Below, in pieces: positions 49,935-58,839 of a DNA stretch of 64,000 nucleotides. A model generated the notes under the pieces. The model was not told the DNA's origin. It was given only the letters and a program-made list of their open reading frames with translations, and did not search any database. Within the stretch, counting starts at the first letter, position 1. Each line of letters opens with the position of its first letter. The DNA lies in the NCBI RefSeq assembly GCF_013393345.1, contig NZ_QJRF01000060.1, forward strand, positions 124,001 through 188,000. The letters run 5' to 3'. Both the position numbers and the translations under genes were made by a program. This DNA is from Pseudomonas taiwanensis (GTDB lineage Bacteria > Pseudomonadota > Gammaproteobacteria > Pseudomonadales > Pseudomonadaceae).

Positions 49935-50612
49935 TCAGATCAGGGTGTTGCGGGAAGCGAACTCCACCAGTTCGATCAACGTCCGGGCGTTGAGCTTGAG
50001 CAACAGGCGAGTCTTGTAGGTGCTGACGGTCTTGTTGCTGATGAACATCTCTTCGGCGATTTCCTTGTTGCTCAAACCATTGGCGAGGAACTTGAGCACC
50101 ACGAGCTCCCGATCGGAAAGGCGGCCGATCATCTCGACTTCATCGGGCAAGCCGATCTGCCGCTTGCCCGACTTGATCACGTCGCTGGGGAAATAGCTGT
50201 ATCCGGAGAGGACCGCCCGAACCGCGGCGGTGACTTCGGCGAGGTCGCCTTCCTTGCAGACGAAGCCGGCCGCACCGGCCTGCATGCAGCGCGTGGCGTA
50301 GTGATTGGGGTTCTGTCCGGTCAGCACCAGCACCCGCAGAGGCAGGTCCAGGGCATTGAGCCGGACGATGACGTCCAGGCCGCCAAGCTTGGGAATGCCG
50401 ATATCGAGGATCACCATGTCCGGCTGATGCTCTCGTGCGAGCGCTATCGCATCGACACCGTTGTCGGTTTCCGCCACCACCGCATAGCCTTCGCGGTCCA
50501 GCAACAGCCTGACGGCAAGGCGAATCACCGGATGATCGTCGACGATAATGACCTTGTAGGCGGACTCGCTTCCAGGCTCGAGGAAATCATCCAGATTGAC
50601 CAGTTTGCTCAC
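49935..50612 (-). CDS. rocA2: NarL/LuxR-family response regulator RocA2
   Basis: 225 residues from a GTG at 50612 (MSKLVNLDDFLEPGSES), which has AAGGGGG upstream. Receiver domain near 20-135 (VIIVDDHPVIRLAV, phospho-acceptor Asp in MVILDIGIPKLGG) and LuxR-type helix-turn-helix near 155-220 (LSDRELVVLKFLANGLSNKEIAEEMFISNKTVSTYKTRLLLKL). First gene of the rocA2-rocS2 operon; cognate output of RocS2. Confidence 0.92.
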   Translation of the reverse strand: MSKLVNLDDFLEPGSESAYKVIIVDDHPVIRLAVRLLLDREGYAVVAETDNGVDAIALAREHQPDMVILDIGIPKLGGLDVIVRLNALDLPLRVLVLTGQNPNHYATRCMQAGAAGFVCKEGDLAEVTAAVRAVLSGYSYFPSDVIKSGKRQIGLPDEVEMIGRLSDRELVVLKFLANGLSNKEIAEEMFISNKTVSTYKTRLLLKLNARTLIELVEFASRNTLI

Positions 50613-50963
50613 AGCATCGCCCCCTTGGCACGGTTTAGTGGCTGCCAAGATAGAGAAGCGCGTTGCACTGTCGACCCCCGAACGGCACAAGTCGAGCGAA
50701 TCAGGACGAGCCCTACCGAAGCTTGCGTCCCGTCCTACAGGCACGGGCTGATTTCAATAGGCAGGACGGCCCGCTTCCCGCACGGCGAGTACCAAATCCA
50801 CGGTCCCGCGTGCACACGGGAGAGCCAGGCTTTCGCGTTTTCCCGGATTATTTCCTCCCGACCCTGACATATCCGTCCTTCATGGCAGATTGCACGACGC
50901 GCGCAACAAGCCTCATCTATGCTGCTGTAGGCCATCAGGGACAGGGCTCAAGGAGCTTCCGCA
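50613..50963. other. 351-bp divergent intergenic region
   Basis: Separates rocA2 from the HD-GYP gene. I see no gene, no strong promoter match on either strand and no repeat. AAGGAG precedes the HD-GYP start. Confidence 0.5.
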
Positions 50964-53918
50964 ATGCCGCAAAAGTTCGCTGAGCGTCGCTTTCCGCTGC
51001 ACGTCCACATCAGTGCGCTCTTCACCCTGCTGCTGCTTATCACCGGCATCGTCCTCGGCCTGTTCAATTACCGGCAGACCAGCCAGATCATCCTGTCCAG
51101 CAGCGACGAGCTTTTCGGCCGCATCAGCGCGGAGGTGGAAACCGACCTGCAGCACACCTACCAGCCGATCCACCATCTGCTCAACCTGCTGGCCCTGAGC
51201 GACACCGACCAGAACCTGGACAGTGCCGCTCGCGTGGACGCCTTGCTCAAACCCCTGACCCAGGCACTGAAGGACAACCCCAAGCTGGCATCGCTGTATC
51301 TCGGTTATGACGACGGCGACTTCTTCATGGTCCGACACCTGCGCAGCGAGGCGCTGAAGAAGGCATTCAAGGCACCGGCGACCGCGGCCTACCAGGTGTG
51401 GAGCATCGAGCGAGACAACCAGTCCTCGGCGCGATCGATGACCTTCTTCGTCGACGACCAACTCAACCAGATCGCCAACCGCGAGGAGCCCAACGAGCGC
51501 TACGATCCGCGCGGCAGGCCCTGGTACTACCGCGCCCTGGAGCAGGATGGTGCGATCACCACGACGCCCTATGTGTTCTTCTCCAGTGGCGCCGTCGGTA
51601 CGACATTGGCCCGTCCCAGTGGCGGTGATGCGGTGATAGGTGCCGACCTGACCCTGGAAGACCTGTCCGCCACCCTGGCCAGCCATCGCGTCACTCCATC
51701 CACCGAGGTGGTGCTGTACCAACCCGACGGCCGCGCCGTGGCCTATCCCGATACCAGCAAACTGGTGAAGCGACTCAACGGCGCTCCCGAACTGGGTGAG
51801 GTGAAGGACTTCAGTCCCCCGCTCGCGGCACTGATCGGACTCGCGGGACAGGATGACCTGCGCACCAGCCTGGAGATCGACGACCGTCGCTGGGTCCTCG
51901 CCCGCCAGCACCTCAAGGAGGGAGGCCCGCAGGGCCTGCAGCTGGCGATCCTCTCTCCGGAGGACGAGCTCCTGGATGATGCCTACCGCATCCGCTGGCA
52001 AGGCGCGATGCTGACCCTGGCCATTCTGTTGCTGTGCATCCCGCTCGGCGTCCTGCTCTCGCGCGTCGTGGTCAAACCCCTGCGAGCCCTGGTGACCCAG
52101 GCAGAAGCCATCCGCAGTTTCAACTTCAGCCTGCCTGCCATGGGCCGTTCGCCGATCCTGGAAGTCGACCAGCTGGCGGTGGCCACGGCACGAATGAAGG
52201 AAACCATTTCCAGCTTCCTCGAGATCGCCTCCAGCCTTTCGGCGGAAACCCGCTTCGACAATCTGCTGCGCCGCGTCCTCGACGAAACCATCGACATCAG
52301 CGAAGCCTCTGGGGGTCTGCTCTACCTGATCGACAACCAGAAGGGTCGCCTGGAACCCCACGGACTGTTCCTCAACGATCAGGAGCAGGACCTGGACGCC
52401 CACGGCATTCGCGGCTTCGGCCTGGAGAGTCCCGCCCTGCCCCACTGGCTCGACCTCCCGTCCCACGGCGGCCCCAGCCAGGTATGCTCCTTCGGCTATG
52501 ACCAGGCCGGGGCCTACCGCGACCTGCTGCAAACCCTGGAAAGCCCTCGCGTGCATCTAGTCAGCACCGGCCTGCACAACCGCCAGGGCGTCACCATCGG
52601 CGTACTGGTCCTGCTGCACCGCGACACCGGCAAGGAGTCGCGCCCCTCCATCCTCAAGCCCGAGCGCATTGCCTTCGTGGAAGCCATCTCCGGCGTCGCC
52701 GCACTGTGCATTGAAAGCCAGCGGCTGCTGGAGAAGCAGAAGCAACTGCTGGACGCCTTCATCCAGTTGATGGCCGGCGCCATCGACGCCAAGAGTCCCT
52801 ACACCGGTGGTCACTGCCAGCGAGTGCCGGAAATCACCCTGATGCTGGCCCGCGCTGCCGCCGCCAGCAACGAGACAGCATTCCGCGGGTTCAACCCCAC
52901 GGATGAGGAATGGGAGGCGCTGCATATTGCCGCCTGGCTGCATGACTGCGGAAAGGTCACGACCCCGGAATACGTCGTGGACAAGGCCACCAAGCTGGAA
53001 ACCCTGAACGATCGCATCCATGAGATTCGCACCCGCTTCGAGGTGCTCAAGCGCGATGCCTGGGTGCGCTACTGGCAAGCAATTGCCGAGGGTGCCGAGG
53101 AGGCCGGGCAAGCGCGGCTGCGCGACGAGGAGCTGGCCAGGCTGGACGATGACTTCGCGTTCATCGCCCACTGCAACCTGGGCGGCGAAGCCATGGCGGA
53201 TGCCGACCAGGCGCGCTTGAAGGACATTGCCGCACGCACCTGGACTCGCACCCTGGACAACCGTCTAGGCGTGTCCTGGGAAGAGGCCCAGCGCTTGGCC
53301 CGCACCCCGCCCCAGCCGCTCCCGGTGGAGGAAAATCTACTGGCCGATCGCCCCGACCACGTGGTCGAGCGCCCCGCCAGTGAACTGCTCCCTCCGGACA
53401 ATCCCTGGGGCTTCAAGCTGCAGGTGCCGGCACACAAATTCAATCGCGGAGAGCTGCACAACCTTTCCGTCGGCCGTGGAACATTGACCGAGGAAGAGCG
53501 TTACATCATCAACCACCACATCGTGCAGACTATCCTGATGCTCAATCACCTGCCCTTCCCGGCTCATCTTGCAAACGTCGCGGAGATCGCCGGCGGGCAC
53601 CACGAGAAGATGGATGGCACCGGCTATCCGAAGCGCCTGACTCGCGAAGAAATGAGCCTGCCCGCACGGATGATGGCCATCGCCGATATCTTCGAGGCGC
53701 TGACCGCCGTGGACCGCCCCTACAAGAAGGGCAAGACGCTTTCCGAAGCGCTGGGAATCATGACCGGCATGTGCCGCAACGCCCACATCGACCCTGACTT
53801 GTTCGGCCTGTTCATCCGCTCCGGGGTCTACCTGGATTACGCCCGGCGCTTCCTGAAGCCGGAGCAGATCGACCAGGTGGATGAGACGGCGGTGTTGGCG
53901 AAAGCGGGGTTGGCTTGA
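50964..53918 (+). CDS. dCACHE-HAMP-GAF-HD-GYP signalling protein
   Basis: 984 residues. Membrane helix (about 15-34), periplasmic dCACHE domain (about 40-340; WSIERDNQ, YDPRGRPWYYRALE), second helix (about 352-374), HAMP, GAF (about 430-590) and a C-terminal HD-GYP domain. The HD pair is His660-Asp661 (LHDCGK) and the GYP motif is HHEKMDGTGYP from His879. About 219 residues separate them, against roughly 60 in standard HD-GYP proteins, so an insert of about 150 residues is present. Canonical members hydrolyse c-di-GMP. It is not at this site in PAO1. Confidence 0.87.
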   Translation: MPQKFAERRFPLHVHISALFTLLLLITGIVLGLFNYRQTSQIILSSSDELFGRISAEVETDLQHTYQPIHHLLNLLALSDTDQNLDSAARVDALLKPLTQALKDNPKLASLYLGYDDGDFFMVRHLRSEALKKAFKAPATAAYQVWSIERDNQSSARSMTFFVDDQLNQIANREEPNERYDPRGRPWYYRALEQDGAITTTPYVFFSSGAVGTTLARPSGGDAVIGADLTLEDLSATLASHRVTPSTEVVLYQPDGRAVAYPDTSKLVKRLNGAPELGEVKDFSPPLAALIGLAGQDDLRTSLEIDDRRWVLARQHLKEGGPQGLQLAILSPEDELLDDAYRIRWQGAMLTLAILLLCIPLGVLLSRVVVKPLRALVTQAEAIRSFNFSLPAMGRSPILEVDQLAVATARMKETISSFLEIASSLSAETRFDNLLRRVLDETIDISEASGGLLYLIDNQKGRLEPHGLFLNDQEQDLDAHGIRGFGLESPALPHWLDLPSHGGPSQVCSFGYDQAGAYRDLLQTLESPRVHLVSTGLHNRQGVTIGVLVLLHRDTGKESRPSILKPERIAFVEAISGVAALCIESQRLLEKQKQLLDAFIQLMAGAIDAKSPYTGGHCQRVPEITLMLARAAAASNETAFRGFNPTDEEWEALHIAAWLHDCGKVTTPEYVVDKATKLETLNDRIHEIRTRFEVLKRDAWVRYWQAIAEGAEEAGQARLRDEELARLDDDFAFIAHCNLGGEAMADADQARLKDIAARTWTRTLDNRLGVSWEEAQRLARTPPQPLPVEENLLADRPDHVVERPASELLPPDNPWGFKLQVPAHKFNRGELHNLSVGRGTLTEEERYIINHHIVQTILMLNHLPFPAHLANVAEIAGGHHEKMDGTGYPKRLTREEMSLPARMMAIADIFEALTAVDRPYKKGKTLSEALGIMTGMCRNAHIDPDLFGLFIRSGVYLDYARRFLKPEQIDQVDETAVLAKAGLA

Positions 53919-53948
53919 GCACGTCTGGCCAGGATGCGGGAGGGAATT

Positions 53949-53974
53949 GTGGGAGCGATTTCAATCGCGATGCG
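53949..53974. repeat. Single REP-like unit
   Basis: GTGGGAGCGATTTCAATCGC in the gap between the convergent HD-GYP gene and the yggL remnant, same family as the repeats near 25.2 and 31.2 kb. Confidence 0.6.
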
Positions 53975-54053
53975 TGTTCGAAGGTGTTGGCCGCCGAAGG
54001 TGTAGGAGAATCCGACTTCAACGCAGCGCTAGCTTGCATAACAGCAAGACACA

Positions 54054-54081
54054 AAAAAGGGCGCCACCAGGCGCCCTTTTT
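54054..54081. terminator. Bidirectional terminator of yggL
   Basis: AAAAAGGGCGCC (54054-54065), loop ACCA, GGCGCCCTTTTT (54070-54081). A/T runs on both sides let it work for the HD-GYP gene and for yggL. Confidence 0.92.
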
Positions 54082-54096
54082 CATCCTTCAACCCAA

Positions 54097-54382
54097 TCAG
54101 GCGTTGACGGAATTTTCCGGGTACCACACGTCGATCAGCGGGCTGACGGTGGAGCCGGCCAGTTCGGCGTGGCCCTTCTTCAGCCAGGCTTCGACCAGGT
54201 CACGCTGCTCAGCGGTAACCGAACCACGCTTGCCAAGGCAAACGAAACCGTAGTCCTCGGAACCGATGAAGCCCAGGCCATTGCCTTCGACCGCTTCGTC
54301 GATGAAACGCTCGAAGAACGCCGAAACCGCTTCCAGATCCAGGCCCTCCTTGTAGTTGAAGGTGAGTTCGAAACCCAGTTCC
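54097..54382 (-). pseudogene. yggL: yggL 3' fragment, 5' end lost to island insertion
   Basis: Encodes the last 95 or so residues of YggL, the DUF469 ribosome-associated protein: ELGFELTFNYKEGLDLEAV, then GSEDYGFVCLGKRGSVTAEQRDLVEAWLKKG and LIDVWYPEN. The normal basic N-terminus (about 19 residues, rich in Arg/Lys, ending VDEFQ in relatives as I remember them) is missing. Homology stops at the Gln codon before ELGFEL, giving a break at about 54,383. The frame continues into foreign DNA to a TTG at 54402, so a chimeric protein of 101 residues is conceivable. PAO1 has intact PA3046 at this place. Confidence 0.82.
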
Positions 54383-54387
54383 GCGAT

Positions 54388-54416
54388 TTGACTATTTAGC
54401 AACCTTTGTCATTATT
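54388..54416 (+). promoter_or_regulatory. Possible promoter of the recombinase operon
   Basis: TTGACT (54388-54393) at the island edge and CATTAT (54410-54415) or ATTATT one base later, spacing 16-17. The ATG of the first recombinase gene follows at 54434. Confidence 0.4.
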
Positions 54417-54433
54417 TTTTCAACGCCCCTGGA

Positions 54434-56779
54434 ATGGGCCATTCAGACCGCCACGGCAACTCAATAAAAATGACAATTATCAAAGACACCCGGGCCATCC
54501 GCTCTCATCCTCTCGCTGCAATCGACCCAGAAGTGGCGAATCTTATTAACCATGGGGCTTCGCTCCACCAACGATCCTTCGGCACGAGTCACCACAGCAT
54601 CAGTGTTCCCCTGCAGCTGTTGGAGGCCTACTGCGACATTGCCGGCCTGCGAATCACCATGGAAACGCTCAGAAGCTCAGCCATTGAGGCAATCATGCAA
54701 GGGTTCTGCGCCGCGATGGCAGGCAATGCTCTATTGGAGCAATCGGGACCACGGAACGTCGGAATTTGCCGTCGTCTCTACCAGTCGCTCACCTCGGCAC
54801 GAGCGCGAGTTTCTGGCGCTCACGCTTTAGCTTGGGACATCTCCCTGTTCAAACCAGACCCAGCCGTGTGCGCGAGGATTGCTTCGACTAGTGATGACAA
54901 ACGTTGGTACTGGAAGGGCTGGGCAATCCAAAGCCCGCACAAACGTGGCGTGTACCTGCGGCTCGGCCAGCTCGTAGTCCCTTATGGAAGGAAATTTGTA
55001 GAGGCCATCTTCGCAGAGGTTGAAAAAGACTTCCGTGGCCGACCTGCCTCATTTCACAACGAATGGAATGACATGTTCGACTACCTCGGCGAGCACCAAA
55101 CCAGGTGGCCACGGAGGACCTTTAATACCGAAGAAGGCGTGAAAAGCTTCATGCAAGCCTTCACGATTGCTCACTTCACCAAGGCAGAGAAGGCCCAGAA
55201 GGACGCAAAATCACAAATCAAAAGCTGGAACACGTTTGTAAGCACGGTTGAGGTATGCCTATGCAAAACAGGGGTATGGGCAAACCTCTCGAAGCCTATC
55301 AAGAAGCCACCATCGTCAACCAAACGTGGATCTGAAACCAAACTAAAAGAGTGCGAAGACGGGCTGCTTGTCCAAGAGAAACTACTTACGAGCATTCCCC
55401 TTCACGTAACCGACTCTGAAGCCGTTGAGGTCCTCTTCTTCCACATTAAGAACGACCTAGCCACGGTTCGTGGCTGGGCAGCCCATCAGGCTGCAGACCT
55501 TAAATCCCGACAAGCTCGTCGTGTCCTGCTAGCTCAGAAAGGCAATCCGATTATAGAGTGCAAAGGTTCAAGTACCGCGAAAAAATATACGCTGGCCGAC
55601 GTCTGCGCGACACTGGAGGCCACCAGTTCCGAAGTGCCACCTGCGTTCCTCTGCAAAGTCCATTATTGGGTCACTGGCGAAAACTGCAGTGGCTCAGAAC
55701 TTGCCAACTATTACGGATACCCCGTGACAGGAAGCCTGTTCCCGCTTCAGTGCTTATTGGTGCTTGAGCATCCTGAAATCACGACCGAATTTCTACGGAG
55801 TTTCGAGCTTTATAATGAGCAAGGTCAATTGACGGGATTTGACGAAGAGAAGCGTTTACTCACTGGATACAAAAACCGCAAAAGATCAGATATGCGGGAG
55901 CAGGTAATCAAACTCAATGACATTTCTTTCCAAACAGTTAAGGACATCATCGAAATAACTAGCGTATGCCGGAGAAAGCTTCGTGCCCAAGGAGATGACA
56001 GCTATCGCTACCTATTTATCACGTCAGGCACAGCCTTTGATCGAGTTCGGCGGGCCAATGTAACGTACTGGAACAAGCATAAATTTCTTGGAAATCCTAA
56101 GTTGCGCGAACAACTAATCGCACAATTTAGTCCCCACAGCGACCTGCCAGCAGACGAGTTGATCGAGTTCATCAAACGGGTGCGACTGACCAAGATACGG
56201 ACATCTAGGGCAGTTGAAATATTTATTCAGACCAAAAGTAGCGAGGCCATGTCTAAGGCCCTCGGCCATGAGCGTTACTATCCAGATCTTCTCAGCCACT
56301 ACCTTCCGGATGCGTTACTAGCATTTATCAAAGCTCGGTGGATCCGAATCTTTCAGAAAGCTCTTGTTTGTGAAGCGATGAAAGATAGCCCGAACCTCCT
56401 TCGGGCGACGCAATTCAATACCATGAATGAGTTAGATGACTTTCTGGCCAACCACCGAATCAAAGAGATTCCGTCCCAGGCCTCCGACCCTGAACGCACA
56501 GAACAATGGGAAAATACCGAGACCAGTGAGGCTGTACTCTCTATCGGCGTGCCGTTCCTGGCTTCTCTGCTCTCACTCGAAGTGGCAGTCACAGCCTCCA
56601 CCGACCGGGCCCGCGTATGCGGAAAAGCAGAATACTGGGCGTCGTTTGCAGACAAAATCAAGACAGAAATCAAAAAAGGATCTAACCGTCTACTGAAAAA
56701 ACACCTGAATGCTGCATTGAAGCTGATCGACGCAAAAAAAATGGAGAAATTGATCTATGTCCCTGCTCACTGGGCGTGA
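54434..56779 (+). CDS. Large degenerate tyrosine recombinase-like protein
   Basis: 781 residues; start at ATG 54434, with a second ATG at 54470 equally possible since neither has a good ribosome site. The first 450 residues match nothing I recognise. The C-terminal third looks like a tyrosine recombinase fold: KIRTSRAVEIFI with Arg589, ALGHERYY with His612, and SHYLP with Tyr623. The His of H-x-x-R is replaced by Thr586, and I cannot find a convincing first Arg, so it may be a non-catalytic partner. It overlaps the next gene by 23 bases. Large partners of this kind accompany recombinases in trio-type islands (for example the GMT islands of gammaproteobacteria); exact family not established. 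Confidence 0.72.
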   Translation: MGHSDRHGNSIKMTIIKDTRAIRSHPLAAIDPEVANLINHGASLHQRSFGTSHHSISVPLQLLEAYCDIAGLRITMETLRSSAIEAIMQGFCAAMAGNALLEQSGPRNVGICRRLYQSLTSARARVSGAHALAWDISLFKPDPAVCARIASTSDDKRWYWKGWAIQSPHKRGVYLRLGQLVVPYGRKFVEAIFAEVEKDFRGRPASFHNEWNDMFDYLGEHQTRWPRRTFNTEEGVKSFMQAFTIAHFTKAEKAQKDAKSQIKSWNTFVSTVEVCLCKTGVWANLSKPIKKPPSSTKRGSETKLKECEDGLLVQEKLLTSIPLHVTDSEAVEVLFFHIKNDLATVRGWAAHQAADLKSRQARRVLLAQKGNPIIECKGSSTAKKYTLADVCATLEATSSEVPPAFLCKVHYWVTGENCSGSELANYYGYPVTGSLFPLQCLLVLEHPEITTEFLRSFELYNEQGQLTGFDEEKRLLTGYKNRKRSDMREQVIKLNDISFQTVKDIIEITSVCRRKLRAQGDDSYRYLFITSGTAFDRVRRANVTYWNKHKFLGNPKLREQLIAQFSPHSDLPADELIEFIKRVRLTKIRTSRAVEIFIQTKSSEAMSKALGHERYYPDLLSHYLPDALLAFIKARWIRIFQKALVCEAMKDSPNLLRATQFNTMNELDDFLANHRIKEIPSQASDPERTEQWENTETSEAVLSIGVPFLASLLSLEVAVTASTDRARVCGKAEYWASFADKIKTEIKKGSNRLLKKHLNAALKLIDAKKMEKLIYVPAHWA

Positions 56780-58835
56780 ATCTAGCACGGGGTATGAATT
56801 CCTCGATGAGTTTGGGGTAACAGAACTATCGCCTCATACGTCAGCACCTTGGCTGCTCAGTGACTTCGATGAGACTCTTTGGTCAATTTATATTAACAAA
56901 AAGAAATTATACGAACTTGATTGGAGTGTACGTCTTGGGGATGGCAGCCTATTAACTGACGACAACAACGAGGTACTACTCCGGTCATTGAAGCACCTGC
57001 TCATCATTGGCACGACGGGAGTCAACGACGAGTTTGCCACACTCGCGCCAGCGTCCCTAAAAACGCGCCTTTCATTCATATTAAAAATCATTGACTATCT
57101 GTTAATCCATGCTCAAAGCCTTAGTCTTATCCAATTCGGCCTTGGCGCCTTGAACGCCGATGAATTGAAAGGAATTCTCAACCATTTGGCCTCCTCCCCA
57201 CGGGCTGAAGAGTCCGTTTATGCATGGCATGAACGCGCATCCGCTTTCTGTAATGCCCAACTGAGCAATATAATCTACAGCGAGGCCGAGGATTTTTTTG
57301 CTAAGTATCCAAGTATGCTGGAGGTTAACGATGATGAATGTGAAGATCTTAAACTCAATATCACCGTAGCTGAGATCCCGATGATTCGTGCGGCGCTCAT
57401 GAAAGCTAATTTGTACTACGGAACCCACTGCCAGGGCTTTAAGGTAAATACTAAATTACTTTCGGAAAGCGTCTATCCAGACACGATCTACGGGCGGCAG
57501 ACGCCAAAATCGTCTCTCGAAGTACTAAGCTTCTATCCCAGCGAAACCAGGTATAAGCGCGAATATCCGAAAGTCAAAGTAACCACAGGTGAATCCGAAC
57601 ACCTTATAGACACCGCGTACTTTTACTATCGGTATGCACTCGTGAATAGCGCAGCGCTCAGCACATTGGGGTTGCCGGCTCCCTCAGATACTCACACCAT
57701 CATAGAGTACATTCCAAAACTCAACGAGGCTTCCCGGTACAGAAGTGTGCCTGCGAGCAACCTGCTAAAGCTCTTCCGTTGCAGTATAGATTTTCATGTC
57801 GAACATGGAAGGAAGGTCCTAAACGGCTTCATCAGAGTAGCAGCGCATTGCCACAGACAGAATCTCGCAATGACCCGCCTACCCGAGGCGGACTTTTTGA
57901 GGATTATCGGCCCGGAACTTGTCAGCTTCGGCGTTAAAAAGTTAGGCCTTTCGAGTTACCGTAGTAATAAATCTCCTCGAAAAGGTGGCGCAAAGCAATA
58001 CTTCCAGCACTTACGCGCCAACCATGGACTGCTTGAGTTGGTGAGTGTCTACCTGGGCAGTGTCCAGTTGGCCGTTGGGATGCTCATGGCGCGGCGCATT
58101 GACGAGTTGGTCACTCTAGACGCCTCGAGATGCTTGGACGAAAGCAAATCATGGCTTGTCTTCAACCTAGCGAAATCCACCCACAAAGCCTTGGGGATTC
58201 GGCAGCGTGAGTCTCGGCCTATCGATGCCATTGCCGTCGAAATGATTGAGGAACTGCGCCGCTTTCAAATGATACTTAAACGCCTTGGAGTTATAAGCGA
58301 CCTGACCAACTTGTTCGCGACTCCATGGTTGCGGGGACTCAAAGGACTGCAGGACTGCACACTGCACCTGTACCATCGCAATCTGGACTTGGCCTGTGAC
58401 TACTTCGAAAGCGATATTAACGCTGCTGGGGAGCGCTACTACGTACGCCAACACCAACTACGCCGCTTTTTCGCCATCATGTTCTTCTACACGAATAGCT
58501 TCGGCGAGTTGGATACCCTTCGCTGGATGCTTGGCCACCGCGACATCGAGCACGTTTGGCACTACCTGACTGAATGTCTGGAGCCCAAAGATATCAGGGG
58601 AGCGGGCGCCCGCTATTTCGCTGAACTTGCTAAACAGGAGCGGTTGGAAAACTATCAAAATTTGCAAGATTTGCTGTTTGCGGAATTCGGCACCTCTAAA
58701 TTTTCATTGGTAGACGAGCAGAAAATCGAAGATTACCTTTCGGCGATGCTTGAAGAAGGTAAAGTCCGGATTGAGCCGCAATTCTTCAACGATGAAAACG
58801 GCAAATCCATGAAAGTCCTATTTATTGTCAGCTAA
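56757..58835 (+). CDS. Tyrosine recombinase A of the island operon
   Basis: 692 residues, long for the family. ATG at 56757 with GGAG upstream, inside the end of the preceding gene. The C-terminal catalytic domain is complete: Arg447 (ARRIDEL), His566-x-x-Arg569 (RQHQLRRFF), His594 (MLGHRDIEH) and Tyr603 (VWHYLTE). The N-terminal 400 residues, with an all-helical middle, are unlike core-binding domains I know. Likely cuts and rejoins DNA at the island ends. Codon use is clearly more A+T-rich than the core genes. It ends five bases before the preferred start of the next gene. Confidence 0.85.
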   Translation: MSLLTGRESSTGYEFLDEFGVTELSPHTSAPWLLSDFDETLWSIYINKKKLYELDWSVRLGDGSLLTDDNNEVLLRSLKHLLIIGTTGVNDEFATLAPASLKTRLSFILKIIDYLLIHAQSLSLIQFGLGALNADELKGILNHLASSPRAEESVYAWHERASAFCNAQLSNIIYSEAEDFFAKYPSMLEVNDDECEDLKLNITVAEIPMIRAALMKANLYYGTHCQGFKVNTKLLSESVYPDTIYGRQTPKSSLEVLSFYPSETRYKREYPKVKVTTGESEHLIDTAYFYYRYALVNSAALSTLGLPAPSDTHTIIEYIPKLNEASRYRSVPASNLLKLFRCSIDFHVEHGRKVLNGFIRVAAHCHRQNLAMTRLPEADFLRIIGPELVSFGVKKLGLSSYRSNKSPRKGGAKQYFQHLRANHGLLELVSVYLGSVQLAVGMLMARRIDELVTLDASRCLDESKSWLVFNLAKSTHKALGIRQRESRPIDAIAVEMIEELRRFQMILKRLGVISDLTNLFATPWLRGLKGLQDCTLHLYHRNLDLACDYFESDINAAGERYYVRQHQLRRFFAIMFFYTNSFGELDTLRWMLGHRDIEHVWHYLTECLEPKDIRGAGARYFAELAKQERLENYQNLQDLLFAEFGTSKFSLVDEQKIEDYLSAMLEEGKVRIEPQFFNDENGKSMKVLFIVS

Positions 58836-58839
58836 AACA

